Positions 34,861-45,803 of a stretch of DNA of 64,000 nucleotides are shown in pieces. This DNA is from Lytechinus variegatus (lineage: Eukaryota; Echinodermata; Echinoidea; Temnopleuroida; Toxopneustidae). A program made the position numbers and the translations under genes. The DNA is taken from contig NC_054751.1 in assembly GCF_018143015.1 (NCBI RefSeq), positions 15,671,292-15,735,291 of the forward strand, in the 5' to 3' direction. A model generated the notes under the pieces. That model was not told the origin of the DNA. It saw only the letters and a program-made list of their open reading frames with translations, and did not search any database. Position 1 is the first letter of the stretch. Every line of letters begins with the position of its first letter.

Positions 34861-35492
34861 CTACAAGTTTTCAAAGTGTAATTATGATATTTCATTCCAA
34901 AGATATTTTGTGTTATAGCAATGCATTTAAAGTATAAGTTTATCTTTTCTATCTTTTTTTTCTCTCTCTCTTTTGCTATTCTGAATTGCTATTCTTCAAT
35001 TTGCTTTTATTAATTTCATGAACAATGCAAACTGAAATTAAAAGTTGTATCTATGGAGATGACTTTATGTGATGTGAATATTTGAAAAGAAAGATAGACA
35101 GGTCCTACAGATTAATAGCTAATGGCTTGTAATCAATTCACTAATACATTTAAACTCATTTATCATTAATACTACTGTCTATATACAGGCAATACATGTA
35201 CTAAAGTTTCAGATGCAACTGTTCAAGAAGCAGCCTTCTTTTTTGTGATCACAATTTTTGTCTTCACGACGAACAGGGAGAGATATCAAAAGAGGCGCTG
35301 TTTTTTTTTTCCACAAAACTTTGTGAGTGTTTTACTGTTTTGTATTGATCTCTTTTATCTGGAGTTGTACTAGGTGTCTCGGACATCTCTTGTAGTCTCG
35401 CTTCAGCGAGAGGTTGTAATAAAAAGACGTTGCCTGTACTGTCTTTCAAAATTCTCTCGAAGCTGTTGTTTATTTGTAGTTTGCTGATGTTA

Positions 35493-35624
35493 GGGGCCCC
35501 GTAACACAGAACTCAATGCTCTTTTGCAGGGCTGATTTTTATGCTTAATCACATTGGTCATTATGTGCAATTAAGCATAAAAATCAACTATGCGATCAAT
35601 CGCTATGGTTTGTGTTATGGCCTT
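35493..35624. mobile_element. GGGCCCCGTAACACAGA-type miniature element, copy 2
   Basis: The left end GGGGCCCCGTAACACAGA pairs with the right end TGTGTTATGGCCTTT. The interior is a palindrome around GATTTTTATGCTTAAT / ATTAAGCATAAAAATC. 132 bp, non-coding. Confidence 0.65.
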
Positions 35625-35851
35625 TGGAGGGATTACAAAAGACATGTTATAGTATCAATTTGCTCTTCATCTACTTTCCATTTTGTCCTCTCCCACTTGG
35701 TCTTAACACCACGAGCTATATAGTGTATATTAGTATATCAGAGTACAGGATTAGTATATTATGATTAGCTGAACTGTTTATGAATTAAATTTCATTTGAC
35801 AAAGAGCAAAACAGCTAGTAAATGAAGTGAAAATCAAACCATCTTGGAAGG

Positions 35852-36345
35852 GAAATTGCCAATTCGTCCACTGCCAACTCATTCACTCACCACATGGTCT
35901 ACCTTCATTTATTTCTAATGCCGTTCCGTGCATCAACATTTCATCTCAGAACCATTTGGTCCAATAATCACTTGGTCCAATCATCACTTTGTCTAATCAC
36001 CATTTCGTATAATAACCAGTTGGTCTAATACCCATTTTCTTTTCATTTTACACAATTAGCACTTGTTTAATTAGACCAAATCGTATACGGTCTAAATAGC
36101 TATTGGACCAACTGGTTATTAGATGGAATGGCATTAGACTACATGAAAGTAGACCATGTGGTGAGTAGACGAACTGAAGATAGACCAAGTGGTGAAAGAC
36201 GAGTTGGCAATTGGAAAAATATTAGACGAATTAGAAGTAAACCATCTGGACATTAGACTAAATGAGAAATAGCCTATGTGGGTGTGAGACCAAGTGTAGA
36301 GTAGACCAAATGGCAATAAGATCAAATGGACAGTAAACTTAGATT
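35852..36345. repeat. Inverted repeat built from TTGGTCTAAT-type words, copy 1
   Basis: Reading inwards from the left, words of the form CATTTGGTCCAAT, CACTTGGTCC and CACTTTGTCTAATC follow one another. From the middle on they appear inverted (GACCAACTGGTTATTAGA, GTAGACCATGTGGTGA). The outer ends are ATTGCCAATTCGTCC and GACGAGTTGGCAATT. It is an imperfect palindrome made of an 11-13-bp near-repeat. A second copy is at 61498-61836. Confidence 0.7.
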
Positions 36346-36463
36346 GGTTTGGCCCTTGTGGTCTAAGACTGAAAAGCAGACCACCTTGTATATCAAGGGA
36401 ATATAAACCATGGAAACAGGGTTTCTTGAATCTGGAAATTAATTCCAAAAAGGACTTATTGTT

Positions 36464-36987
36464 GGCTTATTTCGAAAGGGTAGGTGCTGTCGCGTTAGGG
36501 TGCGTCAACGCGAACGCGAAGATTCGTCCAAAGCCCCCCCCCCATTTTAGCTGAAAGGATGCGTCGGGAGCGCCACGTCGCGTTCACTGGAACGCGCCCT
36601 TTCGTCCAAAGCCCCCCCCCCCCGGTTTGGACGAAAGGGTGTGTTTAATAATAATGAATAAATAAATAAAAATACAAATATTTATAAGAAAGCTGAATAT
36701 AAGGTATTTTGCCAATTTGCACGTAAAATAGTGGATTTTCAATCATTTAAAGCATTGACAATTTGAGGAAAAGAAAGAAAAGTTCAACTAATAATAATAA
36801 TGATAATAATAATGATGATAATAATAATTACGATAACAAAATCAGATATCCACCCTTGCAATAAGCCACTTGGCGCCAATTTTTCACTCCAAATTCATTT
36901 CCATAAATTCACTCTTTGGGGTGAAAATTATTATCATTCGCGTTGACGCACCCTAACGCGACAGCACCCACCCTTTCGAAATAAGCC
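36464..36987. mobile_element. Mutator-like miniature element with 9-bp target duplication
   Basis: Terminal inverted repeats of about 52 bp with one mismatch: GGCTTATTTCGAAAGGGT at the left and its inverse ending CGAAATAAGCC at the right. The 9-mer CTTATTGTT lies immediately outside both ends (36455-36463 and 36988-36996). The arms contain GTCGCGTTAGGGTGCGTCAA. The body has two poly-C runs each followed or preceded by TTCGTCCAAAG / TTTGGACGAAAGGG, and an AAT/ATG microsatellite. No transposase. A 9-bp duplication points to the MULE superfamily, by inference. Confidence 0.85.
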
Positions 36988-37039
36988 CTTATTGTTAGCT
37001 TCAGGGATGATAAGAGAAAAGGAAAGGCAGAAAGTGAGT

Positions 37040-37200
37040 TATGTACCATGGGGGGGGGGGGGGCAGAAAGACGAACCAAGAGAGTAGAGCAGATAGAATA
37101 GCACAAGAGGAGGGGAGAGAGTGGAGAGGACGGGAGAAAAAGAGAGTGGGGCTGTAGGGGGAGAGAGTGAGAGATGGTGAAAGAGAATGATGAGGAGGGG
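37040..37200 (+). repeat. Purine-rich low-complexity tract
   Basis: About 160 bp of almost pure A/G sequence (GGGG runs, AGAGAG words) on the plus strand. The open frames on the complementary strand are compositional artefacts. Confidence 0.7.
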
Positions 37201-38240
37201 GTAAGTTTACCGAGCAGAAATGAAATGGCCCACTCGGTAAGTGGGTTGAGTGACAGAAAATTAATGGGATTGATAACGAGATAGAAAGAGGAGGGAGGAG
37301 AAATGGGCTGATGAATACAAGGATGATAAAGTAAGAATGAAATGATGAAATGCGATTTCTATTTACTCTAATAAGTACTTTTTTATGAATTATTTTATGG
37401 TACATGTCACTCTGCCATCATATGATTGTCACGAACAAGGTCCTTTTGATTGACTTTTAAAATGCGTGTATCCCATTCATCTAAGGGTCCTAATTAACTT
37501 CGCGGTCGCCTGTTATGACAATTTCCATGGCAACAGAGTGAAATCTGGTCTTACCAAAAGCCTATTAAAAGCGAATGATGCCTGAAAAAAAAATAAACCC
37601 AGCAAACCAGTGGGTAATAGTTCGGTGCTCTTTCATTCAGTGACAAGGTATATGAGCGTAATTAACTGGACGGCCTCTATAACAGTTACTACTGTAACAG
37701 ACACCAAATTGTTCCCCGCATTTTGAAGCTACTTATGTGTTTGCATTAAAAAAAACCACGAAACATCTTGGACGAAAAGAAAGAGTTGAAGTAGAGGGCA
37801 GGGCACATGAATACATCCACCCACTCCACGCTTCGATCCAAAGTCTTCGTAATTCGCTATATGGTCACCCCTCTCCATTTGTTTGCGACTGTCTGGATAG
37901 ACTGATTTCGGCTTGCGGATCAGATACTCGACTAGCAAGACGTGATATTCTAGCTGAGAGTAAAATCACGATCACCTCTTTTAAAAGTGATCAACGGCAC
38001 CTTTTCTTAATATCACCGATGAAAATTCATAATTTTATTTCAATTCATTTTACTCCAACGTCGTTTATAAATCTGATTTAGTTTTGATTCGACCATATTT
38101 CGTAATCTGCCAATCTTACTTGGAAAAAGGAAGTCTGGATTATTCCTTCATCTGGCAAGTTAAAGAAAATACATTCTTCTCTTTACTGAGTGAGTAAACA
38201 TCATTATCATTTGGAGTTGGTGTTATTTGTTGTCTTTCAG

Positions 38241-38450
38241 TGTTTGTGGTTCAGTAGTAGAGCTTCCACCTCATGAACGGAATGGATGGTCGTGGGTTCG
38301 ATCCCTGGCAGAGTCATATCAAAGACTTGGAAAAGGGGACCTTTCTGCCCTTTTTTTTTTCTTCCGGCGCTCGAAGGGTAATAATTTATGCAGGGCACAC
38401 TGAAAGATTAGCTAATAGCTGAAGTGGCCACACTGGGAAAATTATCATTT
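38241..38450 (+). mobile_element. tRNA-derived SINE in segmental duplication A
   Basis: An A-box-like GTGGTTCAGTAGTAGAGC, a B-box GTGGGTTCGATCCCTGGC, then a body ending TTTATGCAGGGCACACTGAA and GAAGTGGCCACACTGG. The same insertion is present in copy B (44038), so it predates the duplication. The body shares its end with the SINE at 48942. Confidence 0.75.
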
Positions 38451-38931
38451 AAAATTGTATGAAAATGCAAAAACAGCTTTAAAATGTTTGCGTTTCGTTG
38501 CATTTTGCTTATTTGAAATTTGATGTTTTTTGTATTTTCTTTATATTTAGCAAACAGGAACTTACCAAGAAAGCCGTTTGTTTTCCGACGATTCACTCGA
38601 ACTCCCTGATACTTTTCGTTTTGCCTCTTACATAATTTTGAAATTTCTATTTGTTCTAATATGGCCTACAGGGGTAGAAGTGGGGAGTCAGATCGATAAA
38701 AGGCGGACAAAGAATGGACAAGGTTAGAGAAAGAAGGCTGTCAAAAAGTTATGGGTTTTGTGAGTCTATACTACCCCTATAATGAACATATCACGAAAGA
38801 TGAGCCCTACCTGACGCAAGCTACTTCGTAATATTCATTTGTTTTCTTTGTTTTTATTTTTAGGTTACGGCTTTGAACTATATCTTTTACTTTTTACATT
38901 TCTACATTGTGTTTCAGAAAAAAAACCCATC

Positions 38932-39951
38932 ATGAATAATACAAGCGATGTCGGGCCCCAGAAGTTGTACGGACTGTATTCGCCAGCTCAGAGGTACGCC
39001 ACTGCTGTCCTCTATTCCATCTGCACTATCTTGATCGTAGTGTGCAACGGATTCACGCTTTACATCCTGCAGACATGCCACGATGCCTTCCAGGAAACAA
39101 CCAGACTGTTCTTCAAAGCACTGGCCATCGTCGACATGTGTGGCGGTCTGTTTGGTGCTTGCATGGACTTTAACTTTCTCTATTCAGTCACCAAAATCTC
39201 AATGATCGACGGTCCCTTCTGCACCTTCCTTCCTACAATCTACTATACGATTTTCAACCAGACCCTTGCCATTCTTTGTTACGTAAATCTGGACCGTTTG
39301 TTGACGATTGTATGGCCTTTACGCTATCCGATATTGGTGACGACACGGCACGCGAAAATCGCGCTCATTTTTGCGTTAATTATTCCTCTGTTTTTCACGG
39401 TGACGTTTTGGCCTGTGCCAGGACTCCCAAGCACCGAAACGTTAAGGATTATCTGTGGCCTGAATGACGATGACAAACAGTGGAATAACTGGGTGGACGC
39501 AGATATCGCAAGGAATATTTGGAAATTTTCATCGTTTGGCTTAATTCTCGTTCCTGCAGCCATTACAATCATAATCACAACTATCTCCAACCTTTCACTC
39601 ATCTTCATTTCCTGGCGACATATCCGTAAGACAAGCTTCAGAACTTCGAATGAACAGCAAGTTAACAAACAACGCAGAAGTCAGGATATCACCAAGGGAG
39701 TGCGCACAGTTCTTGTCATCACCTTTTCGTGTTATGTAGGTTTAGGGATATGGAGCTTTACACTTATGTACATATTTCCGAGATTGGGGAGACCGGGTTT
39801 CACTGTCGCATTTATGATAAGTGTTGTGGTAGAACTTAGCACCAGATGGTGGAATTGCCTTGTCTATCTTTCCACGAGTCAAACTTTCCGAGAACATTCT
39901 AAGAAAGCAATCAAGCGATTATGCTGCAGAGCGAACGTTATCAGTGGTTAA
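38932..39951 (+). CDS. Rhodopsin-type (class A) GPCR, lineage-expanded family, copy 1
   Basis: 339 residues in one coding exon with seven hydrophobic segments. The start is the ATG that matches copy 2; the frame stays open 31 residues further up, but copy 2 lacks that extension and a splice acceptor (TTTTTAG, 38863) lies inside it. Visible landmarks are NNTS glycosylation sites at the amino terminus, the TM1 asparagine in VCNGF, the TM2 aspartate in IVDMC, the TM3 cysteine in GPFCTF, and the ECL2 cysteine in IICGL. DRLLTIVWPLRYP replaces the usual DRY, and WWNCLVY replaces NPxxY in TM7. Sea urchins are known for large, rapidly duplicating receptor families of this single-exon kind. The ligand cannot be predicted. 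Confidence 0.85.
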   Translation: MNNTSDVGPQKLYGLYSPAQRYATAVLYSICTILIVVCNGFTLYILQTCHDAFQETTRLFFKALAIVDMCGGLFGACMDFNFLYSVTKISMIDGPFCTFLPTIYYTIFNQTLAILCYVNLDRLLTIVWPLRYPILVTTRHAKIALIFALIIPLFFTVTFWPVPGLPSTETLRIICGLNDDDKQWNNWVDADIARNIWKFSSFGLILVPAAITIIITTISNLSLIFISWRHIRKTSFRTSNEQQVNKQRRSQDITKGVRTVLVITFSCYVGLGIWSFTLMYIFPRLGRPGFTVAFMISVVVELSTRWWNCLVYLSTSQTFREHSKKAIKRLCCRANVISG

Positions 39952-40265
39952 ATGATGTTCAATATTGTGCTCCAGCATCGTTGAGTATCACAATCAAAAT
40001 ATAGACACCGGAACTTCCTGTGCATGCTAAACATGTAAGCCATGGCTTACCTCTTGATACTCTGCGTGGTCTTAATTGTTAAAATGTCCTTGCTCCACTA
40101 CGCTTTTTCTACAGGAAAATTCGTCTTATATGGTAAAGATCAAGACAAGTCAGGAATAAGAAAGTAAGCGATAACTGAAAAATCTTAGGGGGAGGGGCGA
40201 TTACTGACCAACTATTCAAGACACGGGTAACCCTCTAGGCCCAGGTCCTAAACGATCGAAGACGA

Positions 40266-41680
40266 TGTGAGACTAATACGATTTGAACCATGGACATTGG
40301 TGATATATACATTTGAATATCTCATCGCGACTTATTTAAGCATTTATTTTAGTTTCTGACCAACATGTCCGAGAACCATCGCATTCAAATGTAAGGACGT
40401 GAAATGAAATATCTTCTTTCTCGCAATTAGATTAACAATTGATGTTTTTATAAATTTCAAACGATTGAAAATCGAATCTGACTAGACAAAAAAAAATCTT
40501 AAAACTTCTCACTAGATTATTAACGATTGAAAAGTGTCTATTCATAGACTCGCAGACTATTATGAGTGAAAAGTATGAAATTTAGTAGGATGTATCTTAT
40601 ACAAGCACCTTAGCAGAGAAGTCCATATAAAATCTGTAAAAAGAAAAATTACACTAAACAATGTGTAGTGTATAAACTTTATGTTATGTGTTACTTTAAG
40701 ATTGATCGGAGTGAATGTTGGTTTATGCTTCTCACATGCCTAAAAAGTGTGTATGAGATCCTGAAAATAATTTTATGGCATCAAAATGATCATTAGATTA
40801 CAAAAAATACTTTAAAATCTGAAAAATATTAACCGTAAATTATCAAGCTGTGTATATAGACTTGGTTAAAACGCAGAGTATATAACACAACGAATGTTTT
40901 ACCATGACGAGGGTTTTGGGCTGAAATTATTCTACAAGTAACTTTTATCTCTGGAAGAGGGCTGGGTAGCCTTTATATGCGTTATCAACCTTCATTTTGT
41001 TTACATTATGCCCGGAATTTCATGGAATGGAAGGGGAATCGTCCCGGCCGTGCAAAATTGCAAAAATGAACGGCAATTTACACCCCACACGGTGCGCTAC
41101 GATGACTGCACTATATGAAAATGACCATTTTTTAACAGGTTTTTGGAGGCAATGTCTCAAGTAAAATCGGCTCGAACATAAAAACGGGCAGCTAAATTTG
41201 GTATGGAATTAAAGCTTTGACACCAGGCTAAATGATGATGATAGAATTTAAACGGAAATCCACGGAAATCAAAACGTGTCTCATGTAAATACAAAAAACA
41301 TGGATTATCAGCCCATTTCGAGGAATAATTATCCTACAAACCTCCTCAAATGTGTCTTTTATCTGCTTTGAACCCTTTCACACGAAAAAAATATACATAT
41401 ACATGTATATCAGGATTATGTGGGTGCAATTTCAGATTCTTACATGAAAAACTAGTGAAATGACTTGTTTTTCAAGTAAGTTGTCATAATTATACGCGGC
41501 ATTTCGCAAAATGTTACATTTTACGATTTGGGGTAGGAAATTAACAATCTTTATGCAAATTCCCGAATGAAAAATTTTGCTTAAGTATTCTTCAAAGTGT
41601 TGTCTTTCAGCTGGGCATGACAAAAATTAAAAATCTGAAATTGCCCAAATGATTTTTGGCGCACTTCTCCCCGTATTTAT
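40266..41680. other. Intergenic, no gene seen
   Basis: AT-rich sequence downstream of GPCR 1 with no recognisable coding or repeat signal. Confidence 0.5.
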
Positions 41681-41689
41681 AGCCAAATT

Positions 41690-42210
41690 CTGGTACCGCT
41701 CCGACACCTCCATACCAACGCTAAACCAAGGTTCCTCACCGCAATGGATTGCTACTTTAACGCCCAGCACCGTTCCAGCAATCCCGTGTCCGCTCGGAAA
41801 ACGCTTACAACCGCTCCACCAAAGTTTGTGAACCGTTTAATCACCGGCCGGGCAACGCTGGCGAAGCAGCGGTTGTCCAGCGTTCAAGATTTCTGCGTTG
41901 GCCAAGCGGATCCAAACGTTCACGAACTTTCGTCTAGCGGTGCCAAACTTTGAGTGGGCGATGTTAGAGCGGTAGTCAACTTTGCTGGAGTGGAAAATTG
42001 CCCGCTCCTCACCGCTTGCAATATTTTGAGCAGCTCAAAACTTTCGGAGCGGTAGGAGGGATCATCAGCGGTGGCCGAGCGTATTCGGCGTTGCCTTATC
42101 GGAGACCAACTTTGGTTATACGGTGGTGAACGGTAGCGAGCGGTGATGATTTTTTCTCTCCGCTCCACGACCGCTCCAACAACGCTCGGGCGGTGTGACC
42201 AGGCCTTTAT
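41690..42210. mobile_element. ACCGCTCC/GAGCGGT-rich repeat, end shared with 50885-51104
   Basis: Dense in ACCGCTCC and GAGCGGT words. It ends CCGCTCCACGACCGCTCCAA, then ...GTGTGACCAGGCCTTTAT, which is the terminal segment of the short element at 50885-51104. The left boundary is unclear. Open frames here follow the repeat composition and show no protein family I recognise. Confidence 0.5.
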
Positions 42211-42265
42211 CGGAAAATAATGTTGATGAAACGCTCCCCAGGACATCGTGAAAGGGATGCGCACA

Positions 42266-42424
42266 GGGGAGCGTTTCATGAAAGGACTTGTCAGACGTTT
42301 TATCCGACAAGTCCTATTTTATCCGACAGATACTATAGTAACAGTGCTTCTCAACCAATCAGAATCCAGGAAAGTTGTCAGATCTGACAACTTGTCGGAC
42401 AAAAATATTGATGAAACGCCCCCA
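42266..42424. mobile_element. GGGGAGCGTTTCATGAA-type miniature element, copy 1
   Basis: Begins GGGGAGCGTTTCATGAAAGG and ends TTGATGAAACGCCCCC. The arms share GACTTGTC / GACAAGTTGTC words. The interior carries CTATAGTAACAGTG and CAACCAATCAGAATCCAGG. A near-identical relative lies at 53750-53914, a minus-strand relative at 46286-46440, and half copies at about 42205 and 48845. Confidence 0.75.
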
Positions 42425-42461
42425 GGTCTATCTCGTCACCATGTTTTCATGGTATGCAGGT

Positions 42462-42915
42462 ATACATGGGCGTAGGGATACGATATCCACATCTGGAATA
42501 GTTTGGGGCGCCAAGGCTTCATGGCCATATCCATAATCAAAAGTGCCAAGTTATCAGCTCGTTATAGAACTGGACGGTGGGGGAATGGATGAAATAGCCT
42601 CACTATATTTCAACAAACCAAAACTTTTTGGGGGAATACACAACATGCACAAGAAAAGTGATTAAAAGAATATATTAAGAAAGGGTTAAGGAACAGAATC
42701 ATCGTTTAGAAAAGTACTTCAATATCGTGAAAGAAATGTCGAGTATATAATTATGTAGACGTATATGATGAAAATTAAGTTTAAACGATCAACCATTATT
42801 TGATAGCTATAATGATTCCAAACACCTATTCGTAACATCACAAGCAATTGGCATTTTTCAACCCCACCCCTCATCATCCATGTCATTGATGCCAAGATCT
42901 AGTTTGAGAACGGAT
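42462..42915 (+). repeat. Upstream portion of the duplicated receptor neighbourhood
   Basis: ATGGGCGTAGGGATACGAT at the start through TGCCAAGATCTAGTTTG at the end is repeated at 49422-49836 at moderate identity. It directly precedes segmental copy B. The corresponding sequence is missing before copy A, where the Mutator-like element and the purine tract lie. Confidence 0.8.
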
Positions 42916-44037
42916 GGGGGTTAAGTTTAACAAACAGAAGCAGAAATGAAATGCCCCACTCGGTAAGTGGGTTCAGTGACAGAAAATTAATGGGATGGAT
43001 AGCGAGAAAGTAAGACGAGGGAGCGAGGAGAAACAGCCTGATGAATACAAGGATAATAAAGTAAGAATTAAATAATGAAATGCGATTTCTATTTACTCTA
43101 ATAAGTACTTCTTATGAATTATTTTATGGTACATGTCACTCTGCCATGATTGTCACGAACAAGGTCCTTTTGATTGACTTCTAAAATGTGTGTATCCCTT
43201 TCATCTAAGGATCCTAATTAACTTCGCGGTCGCTTGTTATGACAGTTTCCATGGTAACAGAGTGCAATCCTGACCAAAAGCCTACTAAAAACGAATGATC
43301 CCTGAAAAAAAATAAACACAGCAAACCAGTGGGTAATAGTTTTGTGCTCTTTCATTCAGTGACAAGGTATATGAGCGTAATTAACTGGACGGCCTCGATA
43401 ACAGTTACTATGACACCAAATTGTTCCCCGCATTTTGAAGCTACTTATGTGTTTGCATTATCGAAGGTGACCATCCATTCTTTTTAATCATCCAAGGTTT
43501 AACGTGAGGTTTATGATTCCCACCCCCTTTTTAAGAGAGATAAAAAAACCCACAAAACATCTTGGACGAAAAGAAAGAGATGAAGGAGAGGGCAGGGCAC
43601 GTGAATACATCCACCCACTCCACGCTTCGATCCAAACTCTTCGTAATTCGCTATATGGTCGCCCCTCTCCATTTGTTTGCGACTGTCTGGATACACCGAT
43701 TTTGGCTTGCGGATCGGATACTCGACTAGCAAGACGTGATATTCTTGCTGTGAGCGGGCTGTGAGTAAAATCACGATCACCTCTTATAATAGTGATCAAC
43801 GGCACCTTTTCTTAATATCACCGATAAAAATTCATATTTCAATTTATTTTACTCCAACGTCGTTTATAAATCTGATTTAGTTTTGATTCGACTATATTTC
43901 CTAATCTGTCAATAGCTTACTTGGAAAAAGGAAGTCTGGATTGTTCCATCATCTGGCAAGCTCAAGAAAATACATTCTTCTCTTTACCGAGTGAGTAAAC
44001 ATCTCATCTTGAGTTGGTGTAATTTGTTGTCTTTTCC

Positions 44038-44260
44038 GTGTTTGTGGTTCAGTAGTAGAGCTTCCACCTCATGAACGGAATGGATGGTCGTGGGTTCGAT
44101 CCCTGGCAGAGTCATATCAAAGACGTGGAAAGGGGGACCTTTCTGCCCTTTTTTCTTCTGGCGCTCGACGTATGAGGATGGGGAAGGGTGGTAATTTATG
44201 CAGGGCACACTGAAAGATTAGCTAATAGCTGAAGTGGCCACACTGGTTAAATTATCATTT
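44038..44260 (+). mobile_element. tRNA-derived SINE in segmental duplication B
   Basis: Counterpart of 38241-38450: the same boxes (TTCAGTAGTAGAGC and GTGGGTTCGATCCCTGGC) and the same body, with a 13-bp difference near GCGCTCGACGTATGAGG. Confidence 0.75.
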
Positions 44261-44783
44261 AAAATTGTATGGAAATGCAAAAAATAATTTTAAAATGTTT
44301 GCGTTTCGTTGCATTTTGCTTATTTGAAATTTGATGTTTTTTGTATTTTCTTTATATCTAGCAAACAGGAACTTACCAAGAAAGCAGTTTGTTTTCCGAC
44401 GATTCACTCAAACCCTCTGATACTTTGCCTCTTATACATAATTTTGAAATTTCTATTCATTTATTCTAAGTAATATGGCCTACAGGGGTAGAAGTGGGGA
44501 GTCAGATCGATAAAAGGCGGACAGAGAATAGAGGGGGTTAGGGAAAGAAGGCTGTCAAAAAGTTATGGGTTTTGTGAGTCTATACTACCCCAATAAAGAA
44601 CATATCACGCTATAAGTACCCCTATAATGAACATATCACGAAAGATGAGCCCTCCCTGACGCATGCTACTTCGTAATGTTTGTTTTCTTTGTTTTTTTTT
44701 TATTATAGGTTATAACGGCTTCGAACTTTATCGTTTACTTTTTACATTTTTAAATTGTTTTTCAGAATAAACCCCAACCCATC

Positions 44784-45803
44784 ATGAATAATACAAGCGA
44801 TGTCGGGCCCCAGCAGTTGTACGGACTGTATTCGCCAGCTCAGAGGTACGCCACTGCTGTCCTCTATTCCATCTGCACTATCTTGATCGTAGTGTGCAAC
44901 GGATTCACGCTTTACATCCTGCAGACATGCCACGACGCCTTCCAGGAAACAACCAGACTGTTCTTCAAAGCACTGGCCATCGTCGACATGTGTGGCGGTC
45001 TGTTTGGTGCTTGCCTGGACTTTAACTTTCTCTTTTCAGTCACCAAAATCTCAATGATCGACGGTCCCTTCTGCACCTTCCTTCCTACAATCTACTATAC
45101 GATTTTCAACCAGACTCTTGCCATACTTTGTTGCGTAAATCTGGACCGTTTGTTGACGATTGTATGGCCTTTACGTTATCCGATATTGGTGACGACACGG
45201 CACGCGAAAATCGCGCTCTTTTTTGCGTTGGTTATTCCTTTGTTGTTCACGGTGATGGTTTGGCCTGTGCCAGGATTTCCAAGCACCGAAACGTTAAGGA
45301 TCGTCTGCGGATTGAACGGGAGTGTTGGCCAGTGGAATGACTGGGTAAACGCAGATATTGAAAGGAATATCTGGAAATTTTCCTCGTTTGGCTTAATACT
45401 CGTTCCTGCAGCCATTACAATCATAATCACAACTATCTCTAACCTCTCACTCATCTTCATTTCCTGGCGACACATCCGTAAGACAAGCTTCAGGATTTCG
45501 AATGAACAGCAAGTTAACAGACAACGCATCAGTCAGGATATCACCAAGGGAGTGCGCACAGTTCTTGTCATCACCTTTTCGTGTTATGCAGCATTAGGAA
45601 TATGGTGCTTTACAATTATGTACGTATATCCGAGATTGGGACAACCTGGATTCACTGTCACATTTATCATAAGTGTTGTGGTGGAACTTAGCACCAGATG
45701 GTGGAATTGCCTTGTCTATCTTTCCACGAGTCAAACTTTCCGAGAACATTCTAAGAAAGCAATCAAGCGATTGTGCTGTAGAGCGAATGCTTTCCGTTGT
45801 TAG
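44784..45803 (+). CDS. Rhodopsin-type (class A) GPCR, lineage-expanded family, copy 2
   Basis: 339 residues, single coding exon, about 34 differences from copy 1 by hand count (about 90% identity). The same motifs are kept: DRLLTIVWPLRYP after TM3, WWNCLVY in TM7, paired cysteines in GPFCTF and IVCGL. Differences are unevenly spread: in the ECL2 stretch after the cysteine, GLNDDDKQWNNWVDADIA becomes GLNGSVGQWNDWVNADIE. TM4 and TM6 also vary, while TM1-TM3 and the TM7 region are almost fixed. The upstream frame closes soon before this ATG, which sets the start. A splice acceptor-like TTATTATAG is at 44699-44707, so a 5'UTR exon is probable. Function beyond seven-transmembrane signalling is unknown. 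Confidence 0.88.
   Translation: MNNTSDVGPQQLYGLYSPAQRYATAVLYSICTILIVVCNGFTLYILQTCHDAFQETTRLFFKALAIVDMCGGLFGACLDFNFLFSVTKISMIDGPFCTFLPTIYYTIFNQTLAILCCVNLDRLLTIVWPLRYPILVTTRHAKIALFFALVIPLLFTVMVWPVPGFPSTETLRIVCGLNGSVGQWNDWVNADIERNIWKFSSFGLILVPAAITIIITTISNLSLIFISWRHIRKTSFRISNEQQVNRQRISQDITKGVRTVLVITFSCYAALGIWCFTIMYVYPRLGQPGFTVTFIISVVVELSTRWWNCLVYLSTSQTFREHSKKAIKRLCCRANAFRC

Larger units (their letters stand above)
37196..40265 (+). repeat. Segmental duplication, copy A (with GPCR 1)
   Basis: From about GTAAGTTTACCGAGCAGAAA, the sequence matches 42916-46130 with scattered substitutions and small indels. The shared block includes the upstream region (CCCACTCGGTAAGTGGG, GATTTCTATTTACTCTAATA), a SINE, the splice acceptor, the receptor gene and about 300 bp downstream (GACCAACTATTCAAGAC). 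So the unit carried promoter and gene together. Confidence 0.85.

Noticed and set aside
37001-37405. 134-codon minus-strand frame with hydrophobic and Pro/Ser-rich sequence
   Set aside because: It arises from a purine-rich low-complexity tract on the plus strand; no family resemblance.
38839-38931. 31-residue amino-terminal extension of GPCR 1
   Set aside because: The second receptor copy lacks an equivalent frame, and a splice acceptor lies inside the extension, so it is more likely intron plus 5'UTR.
41744-42310. Overlapping open frames on both strands around 42 kb
   Set aside because: They follow the ACCGCTCC/GAGCGGT repeat composition; no domain is recognised and no splice signals support them.
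43488-43805. Open frames matching between 37.7 kb and 43.6 kb (HPLHASIQ, RRDILA)
   Set aside because: They are conserved only because the segment was duplicated recently. Frames differ in length and start, and they lie upstream of the receptors where UTR or promoter is expected.
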